64,000 nucleotides of DNA from NCBI RefSeq assembly GCF_001676385.1, contig NZ_LYVJ01000003.1:186001-250000 (forward strand). Direction: 5' to 3'. The notes beneath the pieces were generated by a model, which was not told the origin of the DNA, did no database searches, and saw only the letters and a program-made list of their open reading frames with translations. The position numbers and the translations under genes were made by a program. Source of the stretch: Stenotrophomonas maltophilia (lineage in GTDB: Bacteria > Pseudomonadota > Gammaproteobacteria > Xanthomonadales > Xanthomonadaceae). Below, one piece after another: positions 19,463 through 33,743 of this stretch; position 1 is the first letter of the stretch; every line of letters begins with the position of its first letter.

Positions 19463-21565
19463 TCAGCCGATCACCCGCTTGAACGGCGGCAGCGCGTCGA
19501 TGATGCGCTTGCCGTAGCGGCGGGTCAGCAGCCGCGAATCGAGGATGACCACGCGCCCGGTATCGGTGGAGGTGCGGATCAGGCGGCCGGCGAACTGGGT
19601 CAGCGTGCGCAGCGCATGCGGGATGGCGATCAGGTTGAAGGCGTTCAGCCCACGCCCTTCGAACCACTCGCTGAGGGTGGCGGTCTGTGGATCGGTAGGC
19701 ACCGCGAACGGCACCTGGGTGATCACCACGGTGGTGCAGGCTTCGCCGGGCAGGTCGAGGCCTTCACCGAACGAGTTCAGGCCGAACAGCACCGAGCCTT
19801 CGCCCGCTTCGACGCGGCGCAGGTGTTCCTCGATCAGCCGGGTCTTGGACATCTCGCCCTGTACCAGCACCTGCTTGCGGCGCGCGGCCGGCATCAGACC
19901 GGCCACCTTCTCCATCTTCCAGCGCGAGGTGAAAAGCACCATCGAGCCCTTGGCCCAGTCCAGCTCGGTGTCCAGGTAGCGCGCCACCTCGCGGGGATGG
20001 CCTTCGCGGTCGTCGGGGGTGACCGGGAACTTCGGCACGATCAGCTCGGCCTGGTTGGGCAGGTCGAACGGTGATGACAGCGAGATCATCTCGGCCTCTT
20101 CGGGAATGCCGTTGTCGATCGCCAGCGACTGGAAGTCACCGCCGCCGGTCAGCGTCGCCGAGGTCATCACCACCGAATCCACTTCATCCCACAGCAGCTT
20201 GCGCAGCACGTGCGCAGCCGACACCGGCGAACCATGCAGCACCAGGTCGCCGTCGCGGGTGGCGGTGACCCAGCGTGCCATCGGCGGCGCGCCGTCCTTG
20301 TCCTCGCGGCGCCAGGCCTGCCACAGGTTGTACTGCTGCTCGATCATTTCCAGCGCCATGCCCAGGTTGCGCTGCAGGCGCTCGCGCGCGGCATCGTCCG
20401 GCTTGCCCTTGGCTACCTGTGCGGTGGCGGCATGCGCCCAGTTGTAGAGGCTGCGGGTATCGTCGGCCAGCGCCTCGATCGGTTCGCGCCAGGCCTCGGG
20501 CAGGCGGCCATTGGCCGCACGCCACATCGGCTCTTCGTCCGCCGGCGCCGGCATCCACACCCGCTCGATGTGGTCACGGAACGCGCGCAGCTGCTTGGCC
20601 ACGTTGCTGGCCACCTCGATTGCTTCGTTCGGCAGCAGGTTGCCGAGACGGTCCTTGTCGACCGCGCGGTAGGCGCCAGCGATCAGGATCTGCAGGCGGC
20701 CGGTGCGCTTGGCCATTTCATCCAGCGCCAGGCTGGCCGCGCCCTGGTCGATCGCCACGCTGCCGATGTGGTGGCCTTCGTCCAGCACCAGCAGCATGTC
20801 CGACGGCGGTGCGATCAACGGCTGGCCGTTGTCGCTGTCGCCGATCGACAGCGCCGACAGCAGCAGCGCGTGGTTGGTCACCACGATCTGCGCATCGCGC
20901 ACCGTATTGCGCGAACGCAGCACCGCGCACTGCGCCGAGTATGCACAGCGACGCCCGGCGCAGCCCGACGCCGGCGTGGTGATGCGGCTGCGCAGGCCCG
21001 GGCTGATGGTCTCCGGCGCGTTGTCGATATCGCCGTCCCAGGCGCCGCTGGTGAAGGCATCGGTGAGACGCTTGGCGATGTCCATCTCGATCGGCGCCAG
21101 TGGCCGGTCGAACAGCGGCGCCTCATCCTCGAACATGCCGCCCTGCGCACCTTCGCCGTGCGCCTCGGCAGCATTGCGCGTGCACAGGTAGCGGGTGCGG
21201 CCCTTGGCCAGCGCCACGGTCGCTTCCAGGCCGGTGGCCTTCAGGAAATTCGGAATATCCCGCTCGACCAGCTGCGACTGCAGTGCCACGGTGCCGGTGC
21301 TGATCACCAGCTTTTTCTTGCTGGCCAGCGCGATCGGCACACCCGCGGTGAGATAGCCCAGGCTCTTGCCGACGCCGGTCGGTGCCTCGACCACACCCAC
21401 ACCGCCACTCTTCGACAGCGCACGCGACACCACGCCGATCATCTGGCTCTGCGAGCGGCGGGTGGAGAAGCCGGGGGTATTGGCCTGCAGCGTCGTGTAC
21501 GCCTTGCGGATCGCATCCTTCAAGGTGTCATCAAGCGTGCGCGGAGCGGCGACGGTTTCGGTCAC
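19463..21565 (-). CDS. dinG: ATP-dependent DNA helicase DinG
   Basis: The product has 700 residues, an XPD-type superfamily 2 helicase. Walker A is EAPTGVGKSLGYL at about residues 60-72. The DEAH-type box appears as VLDEGHHIG. The iron-sulfur cluster cysteines are near TRYLCTRN and in CAGRRCAYSAQC. The C-terminal motif VI region is HALRTLTQFAGRLIRTSTDTG. DinG unwinds R-loops and D-loops during replication and repair. It is upstream of convergent genes and has no obvious SOS box in the part I read. Confidence 0.94.
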   Translation of the reverse strand: MTETVAAPRTLDDTLKDAIRKAYTTLQANTPGFSTRRSQSQMIGVVSRALSKSGGVGVVEAPTGVGKSLGYLTAGVPIALASKKKLVISTGTVALQSQLVERDIPNFLKATGLEATVALAKGRTRYLCTRNAAEAHGEGAQGGMFEDEAPLFDRPLAPIEMDIAKRLTDAFTSGAWDGDIDNAPETISPGLRSRITTPASGCAGRRCAYSAQCAVLRSRNTVRDAQIVVTNHALLLSALSIGDSDNGQPLIAPPSDMLLVLDEGHHIGSVAIDQGAASLALDEMAKRTGRLQILIAGAYRAVDKDRLGNLLPNEAIEVASNVAKQLRAFRDHIERVWMPAPADEEPMWRAANGRLPEAWREPIEALADDTRSLYNWAHAATAQVAKGKPDDAARERLQRNLGMALEMIEQQYNLWQAWRREDKDGAPPMARWVTATRDGDLVLHGSPVSAAHVLRKLLWDEVDSVVMTSATLTGGGDFQSLAIDNGIPEEAEMISLSSPFDLPNQAELIVPKFPVTPDDREGHPREVARYLDTELDWAKGSMVLFTSRWKMEKVAGLMPAARRKQVLVQGEMSKTRLIEEHLRRVEAGEGSVLFGLNSFGEGLDLPGEACTTVVITQVPFAVPTDPQTATLSEWFEGRGLNAFNLIAIPHALRTLTQFAGRLIRTSTDTGRVVILDSRLLTRRYGKRIIDALPPFKRVIG

Positions 21566-21720
21566 GCCGGGAACTACCGTGGCTGGATCAGGCCGGTCAT
21601 TGTCGCATGGCCGGCCAGGTTCGCCGCCGCTCGCTGCCTGAACAAGCCAGCGACGACGCCCGGCGGCCGGATGAACACGCCGGACGCTGCTGGCGACAGA
21701 CCAGGGCCGTCACCCGGAAA

Positions 21721-22074
21721 TCATTGCACCGCGTTGCCACGCAGCCGCAGCAGCCGCACCAGCGCCCACACCAGCAGCACCATGCCGACGGCCTCGACCA
21801 TCGCCAGGGCGAAGCGCAGCACGCCCAGGATGGCGCTCATCTGCGACACCACGCTGAAGTCGCCGCGACCGAGCATCCACATCGGCAGGATGCTGGCCGC
21901 CATGCCACCCAGGCAGGCCAGCAGCAACAGCAGCAGGCCGACCAGCGCACCGGTGCGAGTGGCATCGCGCGGCGCGCCGACTACCCAGACCAGGCCGATG
22001 CACAGCGCGATCAGCACCGGCAGCCGCACGCCCACCAGGCTCAGTACGGTCGCCAGCAGGGTTGTGCCATCCAT
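21721..22074 (-). CDS. small membrane protein, function unknown
   Basis: The 117-residue protein has three hydrophobic segments: LVGVRLPVLIALCIGLVWVV, GALVGLLLLLLACLGGMAAS and LRFALAMVEAVGMVLLVWAL. I do not recognise the family. It starts 3 bp after the aroE stop on the same strand, so it is likely translated with aroE. A chemical role with shikimate dehydrogenase is not implied. Confidence 0.65.
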   Translation of the reverse strand: MDGTTLLATVLSLVGVRLPVLIALCIGLVWVVGAPRDATRTGALVGLLLLLLACLGGMAASILPMWMLGRGDFSVVSQMSAILGVLRFALAMVEAVGMVLLVWALVRLLRLRGNAVQ

Positions 22075-22077
22075 CGC

Positions 22078-22923
22078 TCAGTCCTCGCCGGCCAGTACGG
22101 CCGAGCCCTGGCGCAGCGACTGGTAGACCTCGTCGGTCTGCGGGCGCACACCGTGCCACTGCAGGAAGCTCTCCGCCGCCTGCTCGACCAGCATGCCCAG
22201 CCCGTCAACGGTATTGCGGCAGTCTGCCGCGCGCGCCCAGGCCAGGAAGGCGATGGCCGCCTCACCGTAGTTCAGGTCGACGGCGGTGGTCATTGAATTG
22301 ACCAGCGACAGCGGCAGCTTGAACTCGACGTCGCGGTCGCGGCCGGCCGAAGTGGCGTTGACGATCAGTTCGAAATCGCCCAGGTCGCGCAGATCTTCCC
22401 AGTAGCGGCTGATCGCGCGGCCCGGTTCACCCATCGCGTCGATCAACTCGTCGGCGCGCTCCGGCGTGCGGTTGACCACCACCAGCTCAGTGATGCCGGC
22501 ATCGAGCAGCGCCGGGGCAACGCTGCGCGCGGAGCCACCGGCGCCGATCAGCAGCACGCGCCGGCCGCGCAGGTCCAGGCCATGGCGGTCGGTCAGGTCG
22601 CGCACCAGGCCGATGCCATCGGTGGTGTCGCCGTGCCAGCGGTCACCCTTGCGCAGCAAGGTATTGACCGAGCCGGCGCGGCGCGCACGTGCGGTCAGCG
22701 TGACGCACGCCGAGAACGCCGCTTCCTTGTGCGGCGAGGTGACGTTGGCGCCGACGCCCCCTTCGGCGGCGAAGGCCTCCAGGCCCGCCAGGAACGCGTC
22801 CGGAGCCAGGTCGATCGCACGGTAATCCACCGCGATGCCTTCCTGGCGACCGAACGTCGCATGGATCTGCGGCGACTTCGAGTGGGCAACGGGGTGTCCG
22901 AAGACGGCGTAACGGTCGGTCAT
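22078..22923 (-). CDS. aroE: shikimate dehydrogenase AroE
   Basis: The enzyme has 281 residues. Substrate motifs are [12 protein letters not shown] near the N-terminus and [11 protein letters not shown], which contains the catalytic lysine. The NADP-binding loop is GAGGSARSV, followed by [11 protein letters not shown]. It reduces 3-dehydroshikimate to shikimate in the aromatic pathway. The start at 22923 has GAGGA nearby upstream, and the longer frame beyond it is not supported. It is divergent from the beta-propeller gene. Confidence 0.95.
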   Translation of the reverse strand: MTDRYAVFGHPVAHSKSPQIHATFGRQEGIAVDYRAIDLAPDAFLAGLEAFAAEGGVGANVTSPHKEAAFSACVTLTARARRAGSVNTLLRKGDRWHGDTTDGIGLVRDLTDRHGLDLRGRRVLLIGAGGSARSVAPALLDAGITELVVVNRTPERADELIDAMGEPGRAISRYWEDLRDLGDFELIVNATSAGRDRDVEFKLPLSLVNSMTTAVDLNYGEAAIAFLAWARAADCRNTVDGLGMLVEQAAESFLQWHGVRPQTDEVYQSLRQGSAVLAGED

Positions 22924-22971
22924 GGAATCCTCAGGCTGGCTAGACTGGTGCTCTTTCACGCACGGACCCGG

Positions 22972-23844
22972 ATGATGCGCATCACCCCGCCCCTGCTGGT
23001 GCTTGTCGCCAGTCTACTCCCTGCCCCGGCGGCATTGGCGTTGAACGAGTACGGCATCGAAGGGATGGGCGTGGTCTCGACCCGCGCCGACGAGGGCCGC
23101 GCCACGATCAGCGCCGATGGCCAGCGCATCATCTTCGCCCGCCGCGGCGACGCCGGCTGGGGGCTGTGGCAGGCGCGGGTGGTCGACGGCCGCTGGCAGC
23201 ACGCGCAGTCCTTGGCTGTAGGCGTGGCCGGTGAGGTGCGTGATCCCTATTTCAGCCGTGATGGCCGCTGGCTGCTGTTCGCGGCCGGCCGCGAGGGCAG
23301 ACTGGCCTTGTATCGCGCCCCGCTGGCCGCCGATGGCCGGGTGGGCGATGCCCAGCCGCTGGCGGGTGACGGCGGCCGCCAGGAAGAGCGCGGGCCAGCC
23401 CTGAGCGTGGATGGCAAGCGGCTGTTGTTCGCCCGCCAGCAGGGCCGTGGCGCCGGCTGGGACCTGTTCGTGGCGACGCTGGATGCGCAGGGCATGCGTG
23501 GCCCGGCGACCGCACTGAGCGCGTTGAACAGCGCCGACGACGAAACCGACGGCGACTGGCTGGGCGATGACGGCGCCGTGGTGTTCAGCCGCGGCAACGG
23601 CGCCACCGCGCAGGTGTGGAGCAGCGGCTGCGGGTGGAGCGGCGCGGCACTGCAGCCGCTGGGGCTGTCGTTCAACCAGGCCGGCGGCTGGACCGGTGCG
23701 CCGGTGATCGACAACGCCAGGCCGGGCGAGATGATGGTCGCCAGCAGCGCGGCGAAGGCGCCCCGCGCCGGTGGCGTGGACGTGTACCGGCTGGCGGTAC
23801 CGAAGGTGGTGGCGGTGCCGGGGTGCGTGCGGGGCGCGCGGTAA
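22972..23844 (+). CDS. exported TolB-like beta-propeller protein
   Basis: The 290-residue protein has a signal peptide ([16 protein letters not shown]). Repeated PD40-type blades follow: [33 protein letters not shown] and [13 protein letters not shown]. Such propellers bind other proteins or ligands in the periplasm. It differs from TolB proper in length and has no pal or tol neighbours. It is close to, and divergent from, aroE. No specific role is known. Confidence 0.7.
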   Translation: MMRITPPLLVLVASLLPAPAALALNEYGIEGMGVVSTRADEGRATISADGQRIIFARRGDAGWGLWQARVVDGRWQHAQSLAVGVAGEVRDPYFSRDGRWLLFAAGREGRLALYRAPLAADGRVGDAQPLAGDGGRQEERGPALSVDGKRLLFARQQGRGAGWDLFVATLDAQGMRGPATALSALNSADDETDGDWLGDDGAVVFSRGNGATAQVWSSGCGWSGAALQPLGLSFNQAGGWTGAPVIDNARPGEMMVASSAAKAPRAGGVDVYRLAVPKVVAVPGCVRGAR

Positions 23845-23851
23845 CGGCAAA

Positions 23852-23989
23852 CGCCAACCAAGGTTGGCGGCTACCAGGGCGATGGATGCGCCAGGTGCGT
23901 GCGGTAGATCCACGCCATCCGCGGATGATCGTTTGGTAGATGCCAACCTTGGCCGGCATGCGGGAAAGCGCGAACCAAGTTTGGCACCC
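23852..23989. repeat. cluster of REP-like palindromes
   Basis: Four elements lie in tandem. One at 23852-23874 has the stem GCCAACC/GGTTGGC and a CTAC tail. One at 23903-23928 has GTAG and an imperfect ATCCACG stem. One at 23936-23960 has GTAG and TGCCAACC. The last, near 23969-23989, is degenerate. They fill the space between convergent genes. Confidence 0.65.
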
Positions 23990-24003
23990 ACCCGGGCACG
24001 CGG

Positions 24004-24273
24004 TCAGCGCGACAACACCTTGGCGCGCTGCTGCTCGTACTCCATTTCGCTCAGCTGGCCGTTGTCCTTGCGCTGGTTCAGCGCGGCCAGCTCGGCCTGC
24101 ACGCTGTCCGGCAGGGCCTGCTCACGGGCCACGTGGCGGGCGGCGGAGAGCTGCTCCGGCGGGCGTTTGCCAGCCCGCCAGGCCGCGATGAAGACCGCGA
24201 CGATGATGGCGCCGAATACCAGGACGCCGGTGCCCCAGATCAGCCATTGCATCCATCCCAGTTCGGGTCCCAT
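24004..24273 (-). CDS. SHOCT domain small membrane protein
   Basis: The product has 89 residues. One membrane helix (WLIWGTGVLVFGAIIVAVFI) is followed by a short basic linker. The C-terminal SHOCT-type helix pair has LAALNQRKDNGQLSEMEYEQ. SHOCT modules are short oligomerisation motifs found on many membrane proteins. The role is unknown. It lies close to hemB on the same strand, but with about 30 bp between them the link is uncertain. Confidence 0.75.
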   Translation of the reverse strand: MGPELGWMQWLIWGTGVLVFGAIIVAVFIAAWRAGKRPPEQLSAARHVAREQALPDSVQAELAALNQRKDNGQLSEMEYEQQRAKVLSR

Positions 24274-24305
24274 CGCGCAGTCCTCCGTCTATCGTGGCGC
24301 CATTG

Positions 24306-26232
<1,927 letters not shown>

Positions 26233-26356
26233 CGGGCAGCCGCGCCAGGCGCGGGTTCACAGGCACGCGGGGGGCTCGCGCAGTCGTTCATTGTACGCCG
26301 CTGCCCCGACATGGGCGGCGTGCCTGCGACGCCTGGTCGCACCCGGCGCCCGGGCC

Positions 26357-26605
26357 TCAGATCACACCGCCGCCCAGGCCGAGGCGGAAGATGCCGACCA
26401 CCACCACGATGCCGTTGAGGACCAGCCCGGCCCAGGCGCGGCCGCGCTTGCTGGGATGGGTGAACAGGATGCCCAGCGCGGCGATGATCGCGCCGACCGC
26501 AGCGAACGGAATCAGGAACCAGTTGCCCCAGCCCAGCAGCGGAATCAGCGCCAGGATCATCCACAACAGTGCCAGTACACCCCACAACAGACTGATCACG
26601 CCCAT
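26357..26605 (-). CDS. small hydrophobic protein, function unknown
   Basis: The product has 82 residues and three membrane segments: LLWGVLALLWMILALIPLLG, FLIPFAAVGAIIAALGILF and GLVLNGIVVVVGIFRLGL. It resembles the short glycine-rich membrane proteins annotated as hypothetical in related genomes. A ribosome site with AGGAGG-like bases precedes the ATG. It stands alone. Confidence 0.65.
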   Translation of the reverse strand: MGVISLLWGVLALLWMILALIPLLGWGNWFLIPFAAVGAIIAALGILFTHPSKRGRAWAGLVLNGIVVVVGIFRLGLGGGVI

Positions 26606-26787
26606 GCCGCCCTCCTGCCGTTGGTTCCTGGACCCACCATAGTCGTTCCTGTGGCTGCCGCCTACTGCCTTGGCGGGGCTGTCACCGGTGGCGTGCTAGC
26701 GTGTGGCCGTGCGTGCCGGGCGCGGGTGTTGGCGCCGATTCAGAGTGGCCCGCCGATGATCGCCTCCCGTCCTACAGGGGTCATGCC

Positions 26788-27252
26788 ATGAACATGCGTT
26801 GGGCCGCGATGGCGGCCATCCTGCTGGCCGCCGCCGGCTGTGCCAGCACCTCGAAGGTGATGCTGGGCCGCGCCCGTGCGCCGATCGATCCAGCCCTGGT
26901 GCAGATCTATTCGACGCCCCCCGCCGGTTCCGAGGAAATCGCCCAGCTGGAGTCGGCGTCGGCCGTGGGCTTCGGCACCCAGGGCCAGACCGACGCCGCC
27001 GTGGCCCGCCTGAAGCGCGAGGCCGCTGCCTTGGGCGCCAATGGCGTGGTGCTGATGGGGGTGGGCAGCAGCGGTTCACCGGTGGGCATGTCGGTGGGTG
27101 CCGGCACGTTCGGCTCGCATGTCGGCGGCGGCGTCGGCATCGGTATTCCAACCACGCAGAAGCGCGCCGCCGGCGTGGCGATCTGGGTACCGAATCCGGA
27201 ACCGCCGGCCCGGCTGCCGGCACAGGTGATCACGCCGCAACCGCAGCGGTGA
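26788..27252 (+). CDS. putative lipoprotein, function unknown
   Basis: The 154-residue protein has a lipobox LLAAAGC ending at about residue 16. The mature part has a segment VQIYSTPPAGSEEIAQLE and a helix with AAVARLKREAAALGANGVVL, similar in style to small lipoproteins with heavy-metal-binding-like (YbjQ/RcsF-type) folds. That resemblance is tentative. A glycine-rich stretch at about 97-120 precedes the C-terminus. The gene is followed by a GGGGTC palindrome. Confidence 0.6.
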   Translation: MNMRWAAMAAILLAAAGCASTSKVMLGRARAPIDPALVQIYSTPPAGSEEIAQLESASAVGFGTQGQTDAAVARLKREAAALGANGVVLMGVGSSGSPVGMSVGAGTFGSHVGGGVGIGIPTTQKRAAGVAIWVPNPEPPARLPAQVITPQPQR

Positions 27253-27280
27253 CCCGATAGATCCACGCCCTGCGTTACCC

Positions 27281-27319
27281 GGGGTCGGATCCCTTTCCAC
27301 AGGAAAGGGATCCGACCCC
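27281..27319. repeat. GGGGTC-type palindrome
   Basis: GGGGTCGGATCCCTTTCC and its reverse complement flank a 3-base centre, a nearly perfect 18-bp stem. It lies between two convergent genes. The family recurs at 46644, 52153, 52205, 52762 and 59331. The stem has no T-run, so termination is uncertain. Confidence 0.8.
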
Positions 27320-27329
27320 GGCGCAGGCA

Positions 27330-29126
27330 TCACTTGTACTTCGGCACGAACACCTTGTTCACTGCGTCGGCCAGCTGGTCCGGCGGCAGCAGGCCCTGGT
27401 CGAGCAGGAAGTTGTTGAACGCCAGGCGGTCGAACTTCGCGCCCAGTGCCAGCTCGGTCTGCATGCGCAGTTCCAGGATGCGGGTGTAGCCGTAGAAGTA
27501 GCTGCCGGCCTGGCCGGGCATGCGCACCATGTAACGGTCCAGTTCCTGGGTAGCCATCGCCTTGGACAGGCCGACCTGTTCCATCAGCACGCGTTCGCCA
27601 TTGGCGCGGTCGGTCAGGCCGAGGTTGAGCATCGGGTCGAGCATCGCACGCGCGGCACGCAGCAGGCGGAACTGCAGGGCGATCATCTGTCCGTCCAACG
27701 GCTCGTACGGCACCATCTCGGCCTCGGCGTACAGTGCCCAGCCTTCCACGTTCACCGAATTGAACGCAAACATGGTGCGTGCCAGCGACACGCCGCGTTC
27801 CACCATCGCGGTGAACTGCAGTTCGTGGCCGGGACGGCCTTCATGCGCGCTCAGCGTCCACGCCGCCGCACCGAAGTTGAAATCGTCGTACTGCGCGCCC
27901 GGGCCCGCGGCCGGATTGCCCAGCGGCAGCACGAAGGTGCCCTGCTGCCCGGTATTGTTGACCAGCGGCGCCGGCAGGAAATGCGGGGCCGGGCTGGCCG
28001 CGCTCTCGGCGGCCGAACCCAGGCGCATCTGCATGGCGCGCTTGGGCACGTCGACGATGGCGTGCTCGCGGATCAGCGGATCGATCGCGTCGATCACCTT
28101 GCGGTAGTGGCCTTCCAGCTGGTCGTCGGCGATCTTGTCGGCCTTCAGCGCGCGGATCACCGCCACCGGATCGCTCGGGTCGGCCACCTTCAGGCCCTTG
28201 TCCTTTGCCACCAGCGGCGCCAGCTGCTGCATCGCAGAGCGGGTTTCCATGAACTCCAGCTGCGCGCGCTGCATCAGCAGCTTCGGATCGATGTCGATGC
28301 CGACCTGCTTGAGCTGGTAGGCGTACAGCGGCGCCGGCAGGCGGGCGTCGGTGCGTGCCTTCGGCAGCACTTCCCTGCGGGTCCAGGCGGCGTAGTCCTT
28401 CATCTGCCCGGCCAGGGCCTTCATCGCCTCATCGGCGCCGGCGATCTGGTACTTCCCCAGCAGCGACTCGATGCCGGTGATGTAGGTCTCGACATTGTCC
28501 AGCGACTGCTGCACTTCAATCTTCGTCGGCTGCAGCAGGCTGCTGTCCTTCAGCCGCTCCTCGTAGCGTTGGCGCGCCAGCGTGGTGAAAGCGGTGCCAC
28601 CCGGCTGCAGGCCGGCGTAGGCCTTGAGGCGATCGACGGCCTTGGCCCGGCGCTCGGCCGGCACCTGGTCGGACAGCAGCAGGTTGAGGCCGCTGAACAC
28701 CGTCTGCGGCGCATCGCTCCACGGCAGCAGGTACTTCTCGTTGAGCTCGCTGCCTTCGATGTTCTGGTTGGCAGCGTGGATCATGATCTCCAGGTCCTGG
28801 CGGACGTTGGGATCCTTCTCGGTGGCCAGCTTCGCTTTCAGTTCATCACGCGCCTTGGCCATCGCGGCGCGATAGCGCCTGCCGTTGTCGGGGCCGAGGT
28901 CGGCCACCTTGTCGTCATAGCCGGGCACGCCGAAGAAGCCGGTTTCCTCCGGCTGGAACGGGCCCTGGGCATCAAGCAGGATCTGCGCCAGCGCATTGCT
29001 GCGCGCCACCCAGGCCGGGCTGGCCGGGGTTGCGGCCTTGGCGGCGGGTGCGGCCAGCGCAGGCGGTGCGGACAGCAACGGGGCAGCGGTCAGGGCCAGG
29101 GCGACGGCCAATGCGATCGGCTTCAT
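27330..29126 (-). CDS. DUF885 exported protein
   Basis: The 598-residue protein has a signal peptide of about 25 residues. It carries the DUF885 hallmark HEGRPGHELQF, a gluzincin-like HExxxGH pattern, and the downstream NVEGWALYAEAEMVP segment with a glutamate. These residues suggest a zinc peptidase-like centre, though most members are uncharacterised. It is likely periplasmic. It sits near a Coa1-type protein and an S9 peptidase on the same strand, with gaps of 67 and 25 bp. Confidence 0.8.
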   Translation of the reverse strand: MKPIALAVALALTAAPLLSAPPALAAPAAKAATPASPAWVARSNALAQILLDAQGPFQPEETGFFGVPGYDDKVADLGPDNGRRYRAAMAKARDELKAKLATEKDPNVRQDLEIMIHAANQNIEGSELNEKYLLPWSDAPQTVFSGLNLLLSDQVPAERRAKAVDRLKAYAGLQPGGTAFTTLARQRYEERLKDSSLLQPTKIEVQQSLDNVETYITGIESLLGKYQIAGADEAMKALAGQMKDYAAWTRREVLPKARTDARLPAPLYAYQLKQVGIDIDPKLLMQRAQLEFMETRSAMQQLAPLVAKDKGLKVADPSDPVAVIRALKADKIADDQLEGHYRKVIDAIDPLIREHAIVDVPKRAMQMRLGSAAESAASPAPHFLPAPLVNNTGQQGTFVLPLGNPAAGPGAQYDDFNFGAAAWTLSAHEGRPGHELQFTAMVERGVSLARTMFAFNSVNVEGWALYAEAEMVPYEPLDGQMIALQFRLLRAARAMLDPMLNLGLTDRANGERVLMEQVGLSKAMATQELDRYMVRMPGQAGSYFYGYTRILELRMQTELALGAKFDRLAFNNFLLDQGLLPPDQLADAVNKVFVPKYK

Positions 29127-29193
29127 GGTGCACTCCAGGACAGGGTTGCCCGCACCCTACGCGCTCACGGCGGTGGCGACAATCGGCCGGAGG

Positions 29194-29709
29194 TCACAGC
29201 GCAGCGGTCAGTGGGCATTCGCCGCGATCACGGCAGGCCTGCAGCTCGCATTCCCGTGCGGCCTCGCCATCATCCAGCGCGGTCAGGTCGAACGTCTGCT
29301 TGTCCTCTCCCAGCACGTACATCACCGGGTAATCCCAGGCATCGTCACGGCGGGTGCCCTGCACGAACAGGCGTCCGCGCGCGCGCGGCCCTTCCAGGCC
29401 CACGGTGAGGCCGACGTCGCGTTGGCCATTGATCGCGGTCTGCATGCTGCCCAGCGGCAGCGATCCTGCCCGCAGCGGTTCGCCAAAGGCCGTCACCAGC
29501 TCGATGCTGCAACCCGCGCGGCGCAACGCTTCGCGCATCGGCGGGCTTTCGCGCGCAGCCTCGCCCCAGCGCAGCATGCTCCAGGCAGCCAGGCCGCCAG
29601 CCATGCCCAGCACCAGCACTACCGCCAGCGGCATCGCCCAGCGCCAGTGACGGCGCCACCAGCCTGCAGGCGCCGGGGCATGGGACGGAAGAGGGGGTGG
29701 CAGGGTCAT
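29194..29709 (-). CDS. Coa1/Tim21-like membrane protein
   Basis: The protein has 171 residues. A membrane helix (AMPLAVVLVLGMAGGLAAW) follows a proline-rich N-terminus. The C-terminal domain, with VTAFGEPLRAGSLPLGSM, VGLTVGLEGPRARGRLFV and WDYPVMYVLGEDKQTFDL, resembles the fold annotated as cytochrome c oxidase assembly factor 1 family. The similarity is by pattern, so the role is not assured. The start at 29709 has AAGGAG seven bases upstream. No oxidase gene is near. Confidence 0.55.
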   Translation of the reverse strand: MTLPPPLPSHAPAPAGWWRRHWRWAMPLAVVLVLGMAGGLAAWSMLRWGEAARESPPMREALRRAGCSIELVTAFGEPLRAGSLPLGSMQTAINGQRDVGLTVGLEGPRARGRLFVQGTRRDDAWDYPVMYVLGEDKQTFDLTALDDGEAARECELQACRDRGECPLTAAL

Positions 29710-29734
29710 CGGCGGGCTCCTTCCCGGCATGGCA

Positions 29735-32023
<2,289 letters not shown>

Positions 32024-32081
32024 CTAACCAAGCCCGTGCGGGAAGGCAGCATGACCTTGTGCCCATAAGCAGTGCGGACAA

Positions 32082-32102
32082 GTGCCGACCAACGGTCGGC
32101 AC
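32082..32102. repeat. REP-like palindrome
   Basis: GTGCCGACC and GGTCGGCAC form a 9-bp stem around AAC, the same stem as the element at 759-778. It lies between the S9 peptidase promoter region and the end of the glutathione transferase gene. Confidence 0.6.
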
Positions 32103-32121
32103 CCACCTTCAGATGCCGGGG

Positions 32122-32811
32122 TCAGCGCTTGCCGAACAGGTGCTTGCGCTCTTCGTCGCTGAGCGGCTTGCCGGCGTTGGGGTTCACCTGCTGGCGCAGG
32201 GCGTAGGCGCGCTGGGTGGCCGGGCGTGCGGCAATCGCTTCATGCCAGCGCTTGAGGTTCGGGAACGCGGCGAAATCCACCGGCAGCTTGTCGTAGGCGC
32301 CGATCCACGGGTAACTGGCCATGTCGGCGATGGTGTAGTCGTCGCCGGCCAGGAAGGCATGCTGGGCCAGGCGCTTGTCCATCACCCCGTGCAGCCTGCG
32401 TACTTCGTTGTCGTAGCGCTCGATCGCGTATGGGATCTTCTCCGGGGCGTACACGTTGAAATGGCCCATCTGGCCGCTCATCGGGCCCAGGCCGGCCATC
32501 TGCCAGAACAGCCACTCCAGGGTGGTGACGCGGCCGCGCGGATCGCTGGGCAGGAAGCGGCCGGTCTTCTCGGCCAGGTACAGCAGGATCGCGCCGGACT
32601 CGAACACGCTCTGCGGCGCGCCACCATCGGCCGGGGCGTGGTCGACGATGGCCGGCATCTTGTTGTTGGGCGAGATGGCCAGGAATTCCGGCTTGAACTG
32701 GTCCCCCGAACCGATGTTGACCGGGTGGATGCGGTATTCCAGGCCGGCTTCTTCCAGCAGCAGGGTCACTTTGTGGCCGTTCGGGGTGGGCCAGTAATAC
32801 AGGTCGATCAT
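32122..32811 (-). CDS. yfcG: glutathione S-transferase, Nu class (YfcG-like)
   Basis: The 229-residue protein is close to E. coli YfcG over its full length. The N-terminus [20 protein letters not shown] contains the TPNGHK motif that replaces the usual catalytic serine or tyrosine. [13 protein letters not shown] and [20 protein letters not shown] bind the tripeptide. The C-terminal helices include [20 protein letters not shown]. YfcG-type enzymes act as disulfide-bond reductases. It is cytosolic and divergent from the yqhA-like gene. Confidence 0.92.
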   Translation of the reverse strand: MIDLYYWPTPNGHKVTLLLEEAGLEYRIHPVNIGSGDQFKPEFLAISPNNKMPAIVDHAPADGGAPQSVFESGAILLYLAEKTGRFLPSDPRGRVTTLEWLFWQMAGLGPMSGQMGHFNVYAPEKIPYAIERYDNEVRRLHGVMDKRLAQHAFLAGDDYTIADMASYPWIGAYDKLPVDFAAFPNLKRWHEAIAARPATQRAYALRQQVNPNAGKPLSDEERKHLFGKR

Positions 32812-32921
32812 GGCGTCGGCTCGGGGCGCGGAAAGGAATCTGGAGTCTAGTGCGTGAGTTGGGTTGGCACCGTCATGGCGGGCCGGTAACCTCGCGGCTC
32901 CCCCGAAACGCACTGTCCTGC

Positions 32922-33563
32922 ATGAGCCACAGTCCCCGTCCCCTGTCCCCGCTGTCCTCGCTGATCTTCGCCTCGCGCTGGCTGCAGCTGCCGCTGTACC
33001 TGGGCCTGATCCTTGCCCAGTGCGTCTACGTGTTCCTGTTCGGCAAGGAACTGTGGCACCTGCTGTCCCATTCGGTCTCGATGGGCGAACAGCAGATCAT
33101 GCTGATCGTGCTGGGCCTGATCGACGTGGTGATGATCTCCAACCTGCTGGTGATGGTGATCGTCGGCGGCTACGAGACCTTCGTCTCGCGCCTGCGCCTG
33201 GAAGGCCACCCGGACCAGCCGGAGTGGCTCAGCCACGTCAACGCCAGCGTGCTGAAGGTGAAGCTGGCCATGGCGATCATCGGCATCTCCTCGATCCACC
33301 TGCTGAAGACCTTCATCGCCACCAGCGCGCTGAAGGGACTGCCGCTGTGCAAACCGGACCAATGGGCAGCGGCGGTGTCGTCGGCGTCGACCAGTTTCTA
33401 CAACGCTGGCGTCGATACCTGCACGACCATGACCCAGGAAGGCGTGCTGTGGCAGACCATCATCCACTGCGTGTTCATCCTGTCGGCGATCGGCATCGCC
33501 TGGACCGACAAGCTGATGTCCAACGGCCACGGCAAGGCACACGACAAGGCACACGACCACTGA
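32922..33563 (+). CDS. yqhA: YqhA family membrane protein (UPF0114)
   Basis: The 213-residue product matches YqhA in spacing and motifs. It begins with [20 protein letters not shown], followed by [16 protein letters not shown] and [20 protein letters not shown]. It has about four membrane helices and a longer linker than the E. coli protein. The C-terminus is histidine-rich ([12 protein letters not shown]). YqhA proteins are inner-membrane and without a firm function. The start at 32922 was chosen because the family N-terminus begins there. Confidence 0.88.
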   Translation: MSHSPRPLSPLSSLIFASRWLQLPLYLGLILAQCVYVFLFGKELWHLLSHSVSMGEQQIMLIVLGLIDVVMISNLLVMVIVGGYETFVSRLRLEGHPDQPEWLSHVNASVLKVKLAMAIIGISSIHLLKTFIATSALKGLPLCKPDQWAAAVSSASTSFYNAGVDTCTTMTQEGVLWQTIIHCVFILSAIGIAWTDKLMSNGHGKAHDKAHDH

Positions 33564-33743
33564 GGTCGCCGTTGCCCCACCCGGCCGCCGCCCCTTGTAC
33601 GTGGCGGTGGCCGGGATGCTAGATTGCACCCTCGCCGTTGCCGGCGGTGGCGTCGGGAAACGCCACCCTGCCGTGCCCGGACCTCAGGTCCCGGCCATGC
33701 ATATCAATGGTTTACGTCACGTCGTCTTCTAAAGGGGAGCAGG

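Noticed and set aside
27825-29408. A 527-residue plus-strand frame
   Set aside because: It is antisense to the DUF885 gene and has no family features.
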